A DNA stretch of 64,000 bases. Origin: Rheinheimera sp. MM224 (GTDB lineage: Bacteria > Pseudomonadota > Gammaproteobacteria > Enterobacterales > Alteromonadaceae). Under the pieces are notes generated by a model. The model made no database searches. It saw only the letters and a list, made by a program, of their open reading frames with translations, and was not told the origin of the DNA. Both the position numbers and the translations under genes were made by a program. This document shows, in pieces, positions 43,920-52,953 of the stretch (position 1 is its first letter; each line of letters opens with the position of its first letter). The DNA is taken from assembly GCF_947090785.1 (NCBI RefSeq), contig NZ_OX352320.1, positions 2,779,001-2,843,000 of the forward strand, written 5' to 3'.

Positions 43920-44750
43920 CTACCCCAACAACCTCTGCTTCAGCGCTCTGGCATAAGTGCGGCTGACCTTCAGCACCTTTTGATTGTGCAATACGGCGTT
44001 GTATTCGGAGTTACAGAGCGGTTGTAGTTTTTCGATATAAGTCAGGTTCACTACAGTTGATTTATGAATGCGGACAAAGACGTCAGGTAAGCGCTCATCA
44101 ATCAGGCTTTTTAGCCGGGCACGCATCACGTAAGTCTCAACTTTGGTATGCACACACATATAATCACCAGCGGCGTCAATCCAGATAATGTCCTGATAAG
44201 GGATCAACTGAATTGGATTACGTCCGTCCTGGATCACCAGTTTTTGCCTTTCTATACAATATTGCGGCTCAACGGCTTCTGTATTTTTATCTGCATAGCC
44301 CTCTGTTTTCTGCTCCTGCTCTTCTTTGCTTAGTTCGGCTACAGCAGCAAGCAGCTGTGCTTTGTCGGCTCTGTTGGTTGTTAATTCACTTACCCTGGTT
44401 ATGGCTTCAGCTAAACGTTCACGTTTGACCGGTTTTAATAAGTAATCAAGGGCTCGCACTTCAAAGGCTTTTACCGCGTGTTGGTGAAAGGCGGTGACAA
44501 AAACTATGGCCGGGCAAAGTTCGGGTTGAAGTTGCCGGATCAGATCAAAACCGCTTTGCTCTGGCATTTCAATATCCAGAAAAATCAGATCAGGTGTCTG
44601 GACATTGATCAAAGTGATAGCTTCAGCGACGCTGTTCGCTTCCCCAATCACCCGAATTTGCGGAAATGCTTCCAGCCGCAATCGCAGGCCTTCAATGGCG
44701 GCAGGCTCGTCATCCACGATCAGCGTGTTTAATAGTCTTACACTGCTCAC
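43920..44750 (-). CDS. LytTR family response regulator
   Basis: 276 aa from a GTG at 44750 that overlaps the kinase stop codon (GTGA). The receiver domain (about 8-125) has VDDEPAAIEG, phosphoacceptor Asp in DLIFLDIEMPEQSG, and the conserved lysine in LLKPVKRERLAEA. A linker rich in E and A follows, then a LytTR DNA-binding domain (about 178-275: IIWIDAAGDYMCVHTKVETYVMR, FVRIHKSTVVNL). It is the partner of the kinase at 44747-45826. Likely targets are the GH3 and receptor genes on the same strand upstream, by position. Confidence 0.93.
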   Translation of the reverse strand: MSSVRLLNTLIVDDEPAAIEGLRLRLEAFPQIRVIGEANSVAEAITLINVQTPDLIFLDIEMPEQSGFDLIRQLQPELCPAIVFVTAFHQHAVKAFEVRALDYLLKPVKRERLAEAITRVSELTTNRADKAQLLAAVAELSKEEQEQKTEGYADKNTEAVEPQYCIERQKLVIQDGRNPIQLIPYQDIIWIDAAGDYMCVHTKVETYVMRARLKSLIDERLPDVFVRIHKSTVVNLTYIEKLQPLCNSEYNAVLHNQKVLKVSRTYARALKQRLLG

Positions 44751-45826
44751 GTTTTTTGCCCGCCTGCTAATTCTTTTGGAATACAGATCTGGATCCAGGC
44801 CCCCTCTTCCTCTCTGTTGCCAAAACTAAAGGAGCTTTGATCAGGGTAAATCAGCGCTAAACGTTCTTCACAATTATGCAGGCCTATACCAGTAGATGGA
44901 CCGGTAGAGCCAGCATCAGGTTGTTCTGTAAAACCGCTGCCGTTATCCAGCATTCGGATCTGTAACTGGCCGTTTTGCAGACTAAAGTGAACTGAAATGG
45001 CGTAGCTTTGTTGCGACATACGCATGCCATGTTTCAGCGCATTTTCTGCCAGCGGTTGCAGTAATAACGAAGGCACCAGATAGTGTTTGACCTCCTCATC
45101 AGCAACAATAGATAGATTCAGCTTGTTTCTGAACCGACACTGCTCCACATCAAAGTAGGTTTGTAAAATTTGTATTTCTTCCGCCACTGTCACTTTCGCC
45201 AACGGATCTGTGTACAGGCTGTAGCGCAGCAAATCACAGAGCTTTTCCAGCATAGACACTGCATGTTGATTGTCCTGCTTTAAAATTAAGGTGCAAATGG
45301 CATTAATGCTGTTAAACATAAAATGAGGATTCAACTGATAGCGCAGCATTTTTAACTGAGCTTCTTTGGCCAGATGAATAGCCTCTGCGGCTTTTTGCCG
45401 CTGTTCCATGGTTTCAAAAGTGGCTTTGGAGGCGTAATACAAGGCAGTCCAGGTCAATAAAATGGTTAATGAGGCTGAGTTCCAGGTGCCAAAATCAAAC
45501 CAAGTCATGGCCTGCCAGATCTGGCCATAAAGCCATTGCAAGGTCAGCCATTTCCATTGTGTCCAGATCAGGCAACTCAACAGGAGCACCAGCAGATGCC
45601 ACAAAATTTTTAAGCGGGTTTCCTGCACACTGATACGGCCATACCAGTGCCGCAGCAGCAGGGTTAGCATAAAACCAAAGCTGGTATCCAGCAGCAAATG
45701 AGGCAGGCCTACCTGCCAGGGTTCCTGACTGGGAATTTTAATCATCAGGGCTGTCAGCACAGCATACACAGCCCAGCCGCCCGCCTGACAAAGCCAGAAC
45801 AATTTATTACGACTCAAAGATTGCAA
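44747..45826 (-). CDS. LytS/YehU-type sensor histidine kinase
   Basis: 359 aa using the TTG at 45826, which has GGAG five bases upstream; a further TTG at 45817 is possible, and upstream codons would begin inside a terminator-like hairpin. Four hydrophobic helices fill the first 130 residues. The cytoplasmic His_kinase domain has the phosphoacceptor in LRYQLNPHFMFNSINA, followed by a HATPase-type domain with PLAENALKHGM and DNGSGF...GIGLHNCEERL. It pairs with the LytTR regulator (4-base overlap) and probably responds to a sugar or envelope cue; the signal is unknown. Confidence 0.88.
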   Translation of the reverse strand: MQSLSRNKLFWLCQAGGWAVYAVLTALMIKIPSQEPWQVGLPHLLLDTSFGFMLTLLLRHWYGRISVQETRLKILWHLLVLLLSCLIWTQWKWLTLQWLYGQIWQAMTWFDFGTWNSASLTILLTWTALYYASKATFETMEQRQKAAEAIHLAKEAQLKMLRYQLNPHFMFNSINAICTLILKQDNQHAVSMLEKLCDLLRYSLYTDPLAKVTVAEEIQILQTYFDVEQCRFRNKLNLSIVADEEVKHYLVPSLLLQPLAENALKHGMRMSQQSYAISVHFSLQNGQLQIRMLDNGSGFTEQPDAGSTGPSTGIGLHNCEERLALIYPDQSSFSFGNREEEGAWIQICIPKELAGGQKT

Positions 45827-45851
45827 CACCACTCCATTCCAATTTAAAAGC

Positions 45852-45889
45852 AACAAAGAGTGGTGCCGCTACCTACACCACTCTTTGTT
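45852..45889 (-). terminator. 14-bp perfect hairpin between the GH3 gene and the two-component genes
   Basis: AACAAAGAGTGGTG (45852-45865) and CACCACTCTTTGTT (45876-45889) pair exactly around a 10-base loop. On the minus strand TTGCTTTTAAATT follows, so it can act as the GH3 terminator or as an attenuator. It begins 16 bases after the GH3 stop and ends 25 bases before the chosen kinase start. Confidence 0.75.
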
Positions 45890-45905
45890 TTTAATTGTGA
45901 TTAAA

Positions 45906-48548
45906 CTAATTGGCACAACCTATCAGCACAAAGTCCTTAGCCGCCGCTTCCGTGCTCTTTTGTGCAGAAAGCACAATATCAGCCACAGCCAGGCTATGTT
46001 GGCCGCTTGAGCTAAACAACACAGCATCTGAAATCTCTTTCGCAGAGGAGACTGCAGCACAATCCAGGGCCAGTTCCACAGTATGCCATACACCTGGCTT
46101 TAAGTGCGCAAGTGGCTCTGTCAGTGACAACTGGCGCTGACAGGCACCTTGCTGATCACAAAGCACGGCAAGATTTAGTTCTGTTGGTACTTGCTGGTCA
46201 AAACGTATGCTAAAACGCAGTGCTTTGGCTGTGTTGTATTTGGATGCAGCAACCGGCTTGATATAACGCAGGCTGGCTGATGCCTTTGACGCAGCATTCC
46301 AGCGCAACTGACGTCCATCCTCCTGATAGGACAAGTTCACCGACTGCATAGCTAAACTTTTGCCATCTAAGCTGACACCAAAAGGTGTAGTAATCAAAGT
46401 AGCTGTGTTTTCTGAGCCCGCTGCGCTGGCGTCCGCTAACACCCAGGCCATATCTGCAGTTAAGTTGCGTAAAAACAGCGGCTGAATACCATCATCAGAA
46501 CCTGCTGCTGTGGCAGCAGATACCTGCTCAGAGAATTGGCCCAGTTCTTTGTGGTCGGCGTAGGTTAAACCATAACCATAAGCAAACAGTGGGTCATAGT
46601 TGGTATCGCCTTTGTTCAATACAAACTGATGGTCAAAACGTGGCCAGGAAAAACTCAGTTTACCCTGAAAATCATAACGGGCTTTGCCCTGAGTATCAGC
46701 AAACAACACATCAGCCACGCCTTGTCCTTCTGAGCCAGGCAACCAGGCCACCACAAAGGCGTCCGATGCGTTCAGCTCTTTATTGGTCCACAGCGGCCGA
46801 CCTGTTAAAAATACCGTCACCACTGGAATACCTTGTTGTTTTAGCTTTTTGATCAAGGCTAAATCGCGTTTGTCGCCATGCTGGTATTCCAGCTGCTGAA
46901 TATCACCAAACCATTCGGCATAAGGGTTTTCACCTATAACCACTACTGCTACATCAGGTTTTTTGCTGTAGTTGCCATCCACCGCCAGCTCCACTTTGCC
47001 ACCAGCGGCTTCTACCTGCTGACGTATGCCCTGATAAACAGAAGTGGCATTGGGAAAATCGGCATTGGTATTGTCTGTGCCCTGCCAGGACACGCTCCAG
47101 CCACCTGCTTGTTTCGCTATGTTATCTGCGCCATCACCAGCCACCAGCACCTGGCTTTTTGGTGATAATGGCAGTACTTTTTGGTTGTTTTTTAACAGCA
47201 CCAAAGATTTTCGCACCGCTTCCCGTGCTAATTCTTTATGCTCCTGACTGTTAAATACAGCCATTTGAGCAGATTCAACCCGGCTGGACGGTTTACCACG
47301 CTCCAGCAGGCCCCAGCGAATTTTTGCCCGTAAAAAGCGGCGCACTGCATCATCAATCCGCGCTTGCGGAATAATGCCCTGCTCCACCTGACGAATGGTG
47401 TTGTGGTAAAAAGCTTCGAAGTGCTCAGGCACCATCAGCACGTCCACACCGGCATTAATAGCACCGGCACACTGCTCCAGATCGCAGCCTTCGACAAACT
47501 TATGGCCGTTCCAGTCAGTGACCACAAAACCATCAAAACCCATTTGGTTTTTCAGCACCTCGGTCAGCATGTATTTGTGACCATGCAAGCGCACACCATT
47601 CCAGCTGTTAAAAGACACCATCACAGACTGCACACCAGCCTGAATGGCCGTCATATAACCTGCCGCATGAATATCACGCAGGCCTTGTTCATCAATCAGG
47701 GTGTCACCGCGGTCTATGCCTTTTTCAGTGCCGCCGTCGCCAACAAAGTGTTTGGCGGTGGCGATACGGCCAAAACCCTGCAGAAAATCTTTGTTCAGAG
47801 TGCCCTGCAAACCTGACACCATCTGGCCAGCATAAGCTTTGACTATGGCAGGGTCTTCAGAATAACTCTCGTAAGTACGACCCCAACGGTCATCCCGCAC
47901 CACAGCCACTGTAGGCGCAAAGCTCCATTCAATACCTGTGACCGCGACTTCTTTGGCGGTAGCCACACCTATACGGTGCACCAATTCCGGATCATGGGCA
48001 GCGCCCAAACCTATATTGTGTGGAAACAAGGTAGCGCCATAGACATTGCTATGGCCATGCATAGCGTCTGTGCCCCAAATAGTCGGAATACGGCTGCCAT
48101 CTTGTTTCGCATCAACAGAGGCCTCATACATTTCGTCGGCGTATTTTAACCAGACTTCAGCCGTTGCTTGTTTTTGACCATAAGGCGCTGTATTGCCGCC
48201 ATTCAGGTAAGAGCCGAAGCCATACTTGCGCATTTGCGCCAAAGACATATAACCAATTTCCGGCTGGATCATCTGCGCCACTTTTTGCTGCAGTGTCATG
48301 CGGGCCAGGATCTGGTCCAGCAGTTTTTCCATCTCTGGGTCACGCTTTAAGCCGGTATTGACATAAGGCCACTGCACTGTTTGCGGTAAAGCGGCAGCCT
48401 GGGCAGTTCTTACTTCGGCCTTGTTTCCTGCCTGAGTGTCAGCGGCTGTGGCTTGAGCCGCAGTTACCAGCGCTAAGCCCAGCAATGCCACTTTTTGCTT
48501 TTTGTGGAGGGTTTTAATAAGAGTTTTAGTGCTCTTGTTACTGATCAT
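45906..48548 (-). CDS. glycoside hydrolase family 3 beta-glucosidase, exported
   Basis: 880 aa from the ATG at 48548 (AAGGA eight bases upstream; other in-frame ATGs lie 2 and 8 codons earlier). A signal peptide ends near ATAADTQ (about residue 40). The GH3 N-terminal barrel has QMIQPEIGYM, GTDAMHGHSNVYGATLFPHNIGLG, KHFVGDGGTEKGIDRGD and the nucleophile Asp in FVVTDWNGHKF. The C-terminal alpha/beta sandwich includes VIGENPYAEWFGD. An extra beta-rich domain (about 690-880) is typical of the exo-1,4-/1,3-beta-glucosidase subgroup. It works in the periplasm on short glucans, probably those imported by the receptor encoded just upstream. Confidence 0.94.
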   Translation of the reverse strand: MISNKSTKTLIKTLHKKQKVALLGLALVTAAQATAADTQAGNKAEVRTAQAAALPQTVQWPYVNTGLKRDPEMEKLLDQILARMTLQQKVAQMIQPEIGYMSLAQMRKYGFGSYLNGGNTAPYGQKQATAEVWLKYADEMYEASVDAKQDGSRIPTIWGTDAMHGHSNVYGATLFPHNIGLGAAHDPELVHRIGVATAKEVAVTGIEWSFAPTVAVVRDDRWGRTYESYSEDPAIVKAYAGQMVSGLQGTLNKDFLQGFGRIATAKHFVGDGGTEKGIDRGDTLIDEQGLRDIHAAGYMTAIQAGVQSVMVSFNSWNGVRLHGHKYMLTEVLKNQMGFDGFVVTDWNGHKFVEGCDLEQCAGAINAGVDVLMVPEHFEAFYHNTIRQVEQGIIPQARIDDAVRRFLRAKIRWGLLERGKPSSRVESAQMAVFNSQEHKELAREAVRKSLVLLKNNQKVLPLSPKSQVLVAGDGADNIAKQAGGWSVSWQGTDNTNADFPNATSVYQGIRQQVEAAGGKVELAVDGNYSKKPDVAVVVIGENPYAEWFGDIQQLEYQHGDKRDLALIKKLKQQGIPVVTVFLTGRPLWTNKELNASDAFVVAWLPGSEGQGVADVLFADTQGKARYDFQGKLSFSWPRFDHQFVLNKGDTNYDPLFAYGYGLTYADHKELGQFSEQVSAATAAGSDDGIQPLFLRNLTADMAWVLADASAAGSENTATLITTPFGVSLDGKSLAMQSVNLSYQEDGRQLRWNAASKASASLRYIKPVAASKYNTAKALRFSIRFDQQVPTELNLAVLCDQQGACQRQLSLTEPLAHLKPGVWHTVELALDCAAVSSAKEISDAVLFSSSGQHSLAVADIVLSAQKSTEAAAKDFVLIGCAN

Positions 48549-48605
48549 GAACATCTTCCTTCGCGTGGTCACAACGCCCCACCCGATCAGGTGTTTAGCG
48601 CCAGA

Positions 48606-48640
48606 TAAAAAGAAACCGCTCAGTACGACGGAGCGGTTTC
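48606..48640 (-). terminator. rho-independent terminator of the receptor gene
   Basis: On the minus strand GAAACCGCTC...GAGCGGTTTC is followed by a T run. It lies between the receptor stop codon and the GH3 start, so GH3 expression needs read-through or its own promoter. Confidence 0.88.
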
Positions 48641-48657
48641 TGTACTAGTGGTTAAGC

Positions 48658-51351
48658 TTAGAAGTTAAAGCCTGCACGCACCCCGTAATACCTTGGCATA
48701 TTAAAACTGCCTTTGGGGAAGCCCTTACCTGTGTTACTCCATTGCTGGACAGTTTCGTCCGTGGCGTTGCTGACAAAGAGTTCAGCAAACCAGACCTGGC
48801 CGACCGGCTCATATTTCAGTGAAGCGTTGGCTATGGTATGAGCGTCTCTGCGATCGTCTATATAACCTACAGCTTCGTCAGACACTGCAAAGTCCATATC
48901 GTCCAGATGTCTGTCGACGTTCCAAATGGTGTTGTAGGACTTATCTTTCCAACTCACATTAAACCAGCCGTGGATAAAACCGTAGCTGCCCAAATCAAAG
49001 CTATGGGTGTAGCTTAAGTTGGCAGTGTATTTCGGCACCATCGCCAGCTGATTGCCTTTAAGGTTAGTGGTCAGCATGTCGTTTTCAGGGTCAATAGACT
49101 CTTCATAAGACAAACCAAACAGATACTCAGGGTCGTAATCCCACTTGGTGATCCAATCTTCTGTAACGCGGGCATCGGTGTAGGTGACATAACCATTGAT
49201 ACGGCCTGCTGGATAAGGTTTCCAGTCAAATTCCAGCTCTAAACCTTTGATGGTCGAACCCGGTACGTTTTGAGTGTAGTAAGCCACTACCGGCATATTG
49301 CGGTAATCCAGCACAGGCTGACCGTTTTCATCCAGCACAGGGCTGCCATCCGGGTTTTCTACCGGAGCCAGACGTTCCACAGTGCCGACAGAACCCACTG
49401 AGGCATACTGCATATCTGTGTAGTCGGTATAGAAAAACACAGCTTGTAAGTTCAGCGAGTTATCTAACAAGCTGGTTTTTGTACCCAACTCATAAGTCAC
49501 AACCTGCTCAGGATCAAACTGGGTTTCAATACGTTGTACCTGACCTGTTCTGTCATTAACCACTTCAAACACATCGCCTATACCACCAGCTTTAAAGCCT
49601 GAAGCTACATAACCATAGATCATGGTGTTTTCGCTGAAATCGTAGTCAAGGCCAAGACGGAAATCATTGTTTTTCCAACTGCCTTTGTTGTCATTGGCAA
49701 AAGACGATTTATAGATAGACGGATCTTCAAAGGCATTGGTCGGTAATTCTGATAATACAGTGCGGTTAAACCAACCCGGCGCACAACCATCGGCATTGGA
49801 ACAACGCAGAGTGCGGCCGCCTTTGTCTTCTTTGGTTTCGTCACTGAAACGGTAACCCAGAGTCAGGTGCAGATCAGAAGTTAAGTTATACGTCGCCTGA
49901 CCAAAAGCCGCCAAAGCGTCGGTAGAACGATCGGGTTGATCCCAAAACGCCTTATCATCCATAGGGTTGTCGTAATAACCCACTGTGGTGGTTTTTTCAT
50001 GAAACAGGTTTACGCCTGCAATCCAGACTAAATCACCCAGCTCATCCGACTGCAGTTGCAGCTCTGTAGAGTAAGAACGTGCACCTGTGCCATCGAGGAA
50101 AAACATAGCGCCGTCCCAAACATCCAGGCCAGTCTCAATATCCTGAGCCGATTGGCGCTTCATATCTTCATAGCCTGCCAACCAGACCAGATCCAGCTCG
50201 TCGGTCAGTTCATAGTTTAAAGTGTTACGCAGATAGGTAATGTCCAATTCCAGTTTACCAGGCACGTTGACCACGGCTTGATAAGTGTTGTCGCTTGGTA
50301 AAAAATTAGAACAATCGCCCCCCATCTCGGTAGGTCTGCCGCGTAATTTGTCACAGTTGACCATGTCCACTGAACCGGCACTGTCATTTTTGTAATACTG
50401 AAAAACGGTGTGGTTGGAGAAATTACCTGCTGCAGGTTCCCATAAGGTGCTGACGCGAAATGAATGCTCATTGGCGTTGTTGTAAAAATCGCTTTTATCG
50501 GCCGCAGTTAAAGCCCGCACTTTTTGTGCTTCAGGATCTGTACCTGCCGCATCTATCCACCAGTTTTCGCGTTGGGTCAAGGTTTGGCCTATGCCCTGAT
50601 AGGAGTTTTCAGAAATGACTTCTGCGTCCAGCACACCAGCTGGCAGATAACGGGTGTCATATTGGTTCGGGTCGAAGTAGCCTTCGACATAAGAATCACG
50701 CTTCAGACCTTTGCCGGAGAAACGCACGGCAAAATCATCTGATACCGCCAGGTTAAACATGCCACCCACACTTTTAGCATTAAATTTACCCATCTCGGTA
50801 TTCAGGTTACCAAAAGTGCTGCTCATATCCGGCTTGGCCGTCAGTACGTTAATGCTGCCGACTGTAGAGTTACGGCCAAACAAAGTCCCTTGCGGACCAC
50901 GCAAAGCTTCAACCCGCTCTACGTCATACATCAACGCCAGAGCGCCCTGCATACGTGGTGAATAAATACCGTCCAGGTGCACGCCTACAGCAGGGTCACC
51001 CAGTTCAGTAATGTTGGTGGAACGAATACCACGCATGGTAATAACCGGAGCCGCCTGCTCTGAGGAAACGGCGATGTCCAGACCCGGCACTAAATTGGCG
51101 ATATCCACCACATTGTTAACGCCGCTTTGTTGCAGTTGGGCTGCACTCAGGGCTGAAATAGCCACCGGTGTTTCCATCAGTTTGGTTTTGCGTTTGGTGG
51201 CCGTGACTGAAATGACTTCCAGCTCGGTTTCATTGGCAGTGGCCTGTGCTGTAGTTTCTGTGGTGCTTTTGTTGACATCAGCTTGCTGTGCCACGGCGGA
51301 AAAAGCGCATGCCATCGCTATCGCAAGCGAAAGTGCGTTACGTTTATGCAT
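48658..51351 (-). CDS. TonB-dependent outer-membrane receptor
   Basis: 897 aa. A signal peptide (about 1-21, ending SAVAQ) is followed by a probable TonB box (ELEVISVTATKRK), a plug domain (about 58-175, with VVDIANLVPGLDI, ITMRGIR and the VERVEALRGPQGTLFGRNSTVGSINV block), and a long beta-barrel with aromatic strand ends to the C-terminal YYGVRAGFNF. Size and the GRNSTVG-type plug match receptors often associated with carbohydrate uptake in Alteromonadales. It is followed by the GH3 gene and a two-component system, pointing to a glucan or oligosaccharide ligand rather than a siderophore. AGGGGT precedes the ATG. Confidence 0.93.
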   Translation of the reverse strand: MHKRNALSLAIAMACAFSAVAQQADVNKSTTETTAQATANETELEVISVTATKRKTKLMETPVAISALSAAQLQQSGVNNVVDIANLVPGLDIAVSSEQAAPVITMRGIRSTNITELGDPAVGVHLDGIYSPRMQGALALMYDVERVEALRGPQGTLFGRNSTVGSINVLTAKPDMSSTFGNLNTEMGKFNAKSVGGMFNLAVSDDFAVRFSGKGLKRDSYVEGYFDPNQYDTRYLPAGVLDAEVISENSYQGIGQTLTQRENWWIDAAGTDPEAQKVRALTAADKSDFYNNANEHSFRVSTLWEPAAGNFSNHTVFQYYKNDSAGSVDMVNCDKLRGRPTEMGGDCSNFLPSDNTYQAVVNVPGKLELDITYLRNTLNYELTDELDLVWLAGYEDMKRQSAQDIETGLDVWDGAMFFLDGTGARSYSTELQLQSDELGDLVWIAGVNLFHEKTTTVGYYDNPMDDKAFWDQPDRSTDALAAFGQATYNLTSDLHLTLGYRFSDETKEDKGGRTLRCSNADGCAPGWFNRTVLSELPTNAFEDPSIYKSSFANDNKGSWKNNDFRLGLDYDFSENTMIYGYVASGFKAGGIGDVFEVVNDRTGQVQRIETQFDPEQVVTYELGTKTSLLDNSLNLQAVFFYTDYTDMQYASVGSVGTVERLAPVENPDGSPVLDENGQPVLDYRNMPVVAYYTQNVPGSTIKGLELEFDWKPYPAGRINGYVTYTDARVTEDWITKWDYDPEYLFGLSYEESIDPENDMLTTNLKGNQLAMVPKYTANLSYTHSFDLGSYGFIHGWFNVSWKDKSYNTIWNVDRHLDDMDFAVSDEAVGYIDDRRDAHTIANASLKYEPVGQVWFAELFVSNATDETVQQWSNTGKGFPKGSFNMPRYYGVRAGFNF

Positions 51352-51544
51352 TGTCTAACCCCTGTCTGTTGATACTTTTTTGTTTTATGTTTTTATGACG
51401 AACCAAACAGCCAGGTTTGCCATTGGTTTTACCTTAATGGCAGGCTAAACACAGAGATACAGAGATTCGACAAGGCGAGTTGGTCACACTACAACACGAT
51501 TTAGGCTGGGTTGTTGTGGGCCTGAGTAGTGAAAAATAGTCTTT

Positions 51545-51601
51545 AAAATTGGTGTGGATAAAGGCGCGGTGCCGTTGGATGTTCTGGCGAAAGATCTGTA
51601 G
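51545..51601 (+). pseudogene. possible fragment of a DUF885-like gene end
   Basis: The frame KIGVDKGAVPLDVLAKDL followed by TAG contains GAVPLDVL, identical to eight residues near the end of the DUF885 lipoprotein at 31466-33307 (KNGAVPLDVLEQLV). Underlying DNA agrees at 23 of 27 bases (GGCGCGGTGCCGTTGG versus GGCGCTGTGCCATTGG and onwards). No upstream part of such a gene is present, so this would be a remnant in the gap before the zinc-ribbon gene. The rest of the 486-base gap (51352-51837) holds the receptor promoter region and a hairpin repeat, and no other gene that I can see. Confidence 0.35.
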
Positions 51602-51629
51602 GGGCGTCCCTCGTGGGCGCCCGCCTTTT
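51596..51629. repeat. short dispersed hairpin repeat, copy 2
   Basis: CTGTAGGGGCGTCCC-TCGT-GGGCGCCCG then CCTTTT, nearly the same as 35729-35760. It folds as a GC-rich stem and begins at the end of the DUF885-like fragment. Confidence 0.65.
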
Positions 51630-51837
51630 GATGGATTATTTCTCAACTTATCGCGATGGCTGTGTTTGTTGTATTTGCCTCAGGCTTTAGTTGCAGCGTT
51701 ATAGGCATAGTCCATGCAGACACAGCGTAAATACGTCCCTGTAGTCTCGCTTTTGAGGGTTTATGCTCCGAGCGTCGCCTCAAACTTCTGTTCTTAGCCA
51801 TTAAAAACTATTGAAATAGAGGTACATCAGAGTTAGT

Positions 51838-52425
51838 TTGGGTTGGGTATCATTTAGCAAAAAAGCTGGGCGATGTTTAGCGTGCAACCCAGCTGCAATT
51901 GACTGGACTTTGATTGTCGTCGCACAAAAATCCAATGGAGGGAATGCTATTAGCCAGTTATATGTCAATCATCCAAGGTATGGGAACAGCCCCATTCCTT
52001 CTGAATATTCCTTTACTGATACAGAGATACGAAGTGGACACTGGCGATATTCCAGCCTGAAGTATTTTGCCAATACAGCCATCCCTGCCGTGATCAGTAA
52101 GCAGAACTTCGCCGTTTCCCCCAGGGCCGTTTACGTTGATATTGAAGAAAAATGCCAGATTTGCGGTTGTCTTTTTCTATTTTTTGCGTTGGAGCAAAAG
52201 TGGTGGTTTGAAGAACTGCAATTTTGGGTAGACTCGCATTGTACCCGCTGCATCCATTGCAGACGCGCGGACAGGGAAACCAGAGCCATGCAGAAACGCT
52301 ATCAAAGACTCGTTCAGCAAAGCGAATTAACACAAGAGGAGTCAGAGCAGCTCAACGTCATTAGATCAGAGTTATACCAACGCGGCTATATTCGACATCT
52401 CAGCAAGCGCAGAGATGCTTGCTAA
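51838..52425 (+). CDS. zinc-ribbon domain protein (zf-trcl type)
   Basis: Up to 195 aa. The frame opens with a TTG at 51838 and contains no early ATG, so the true start is uncertain; the conserved part begins near residue 105. There CQICGCLFLFFALEQKWWFEELQFWVDSHCTRCIHCRRADRE carries four zinc-type cysteines (CxxC...CxxC) and the EQ-WWFE pattern of the probable zinc-ribbon family. The N-terminal portion (YVNHPRYGNSPIPSEYSFT) resembles the lead-in of such proteins. Function unknown. A small secreted-protein gene, broken by a stop, starts 15 bases downstream. Confidence 0.7.
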   Translation: MGWVSFSKKAGRCLACNPAAIDWTLIVVAQKSNGGNAISQLYVNHPRYGNSPIPSEYSFTDTEIRSGHWRYSSLKYFANTAIPAVISKQNFAVSPRAVYVDIEEKCQICGCLFLFFALEQKWWFEELQFWVDSHCTRCIHCRRADRETRAMQKRYQRLVQQSELTQEESEQLNVIRSELYQRGYIRHLSKRRDAC

Positions 52426-52440
52426 CGGAGTGAAGTGACT

Positions 52441-52752
52441 ATGAAAACATGGCTGATAGCTATACTTTTTGTTTTTGGCGCGCAGGCGCAGGACATTGCA
52501 TGAAAGCAATCTGAACCTCAGATATGTGACACCCTTGTGCAGGATTTGCAAAAGGGAGTCCCACATCTGGTAGATGGGGTAAACACAGGCAAGACACTGC
52601 AAATAGCCAGGGAACAGATTAATTCCATAGAGCGAGTCGATGGCATTTTTAAAGTGTGGGCTCATAACTCTGGTTATTATCCTATCGAATACAAGTGCTT
52701 TGACGCTTTGCCTTGTTTGTTTATCTGGAACGGCACCAGCACAATTCATTAA
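52441..52752 (+). pseudogene. small secreted-protein gene interrupted by an in-frame TGA
   Basis: The ATG at 52441, with GGAG 13 bases upstream, opens MKTWLIAILFVFGAQAQDIA, a signal peptide with a plausible cleavage after AQA. A TGA (52501-52503) follows, and the same frame then continues without interruption to a TAA at 52752 (KQSEPQICDTLVQDLQKG..., ending WNGTSTIH). The continuous frame on both sides of a single stop shows a recent nonsense change or a sequencing error. The downstream part has two cysteines near IEYKCFDALPCLF. A fresh start at an internal ATG or GTG would lack the signal. No family recognised. Confidence 0.7.
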
Positions 52753-52953
52753 ATGAGTAACTATAAGCGAATTAACTATGTGTGACTGCCCGGAACTACC
52801 CACTTTGATTGACATAAGTAACAGGTAACGCGCAATACATACTGTGTTCATCACCTGTATTTAACAGGCATTCGTGCATAAGCAGATCACAATGGCAGCC
52901 ATGCGGCATAACAAGCACGCTATATGTAGTGCTGATAACAAAAGGAATTGAAC

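Noticed and set aside
47364..47816. Plus-strand frame of 150 codons inside the GH3 gene
   Set aside because: It is antisense to a strongly conserved glycosidase region and lacks a ribosome-binding site.
52501..52503. Selenocysteine codon in the small secreted-protein gene
   Set aside because: No suitable downstream stem-loop or selenoprotein-like context is seen; a nonsense change is simpler.
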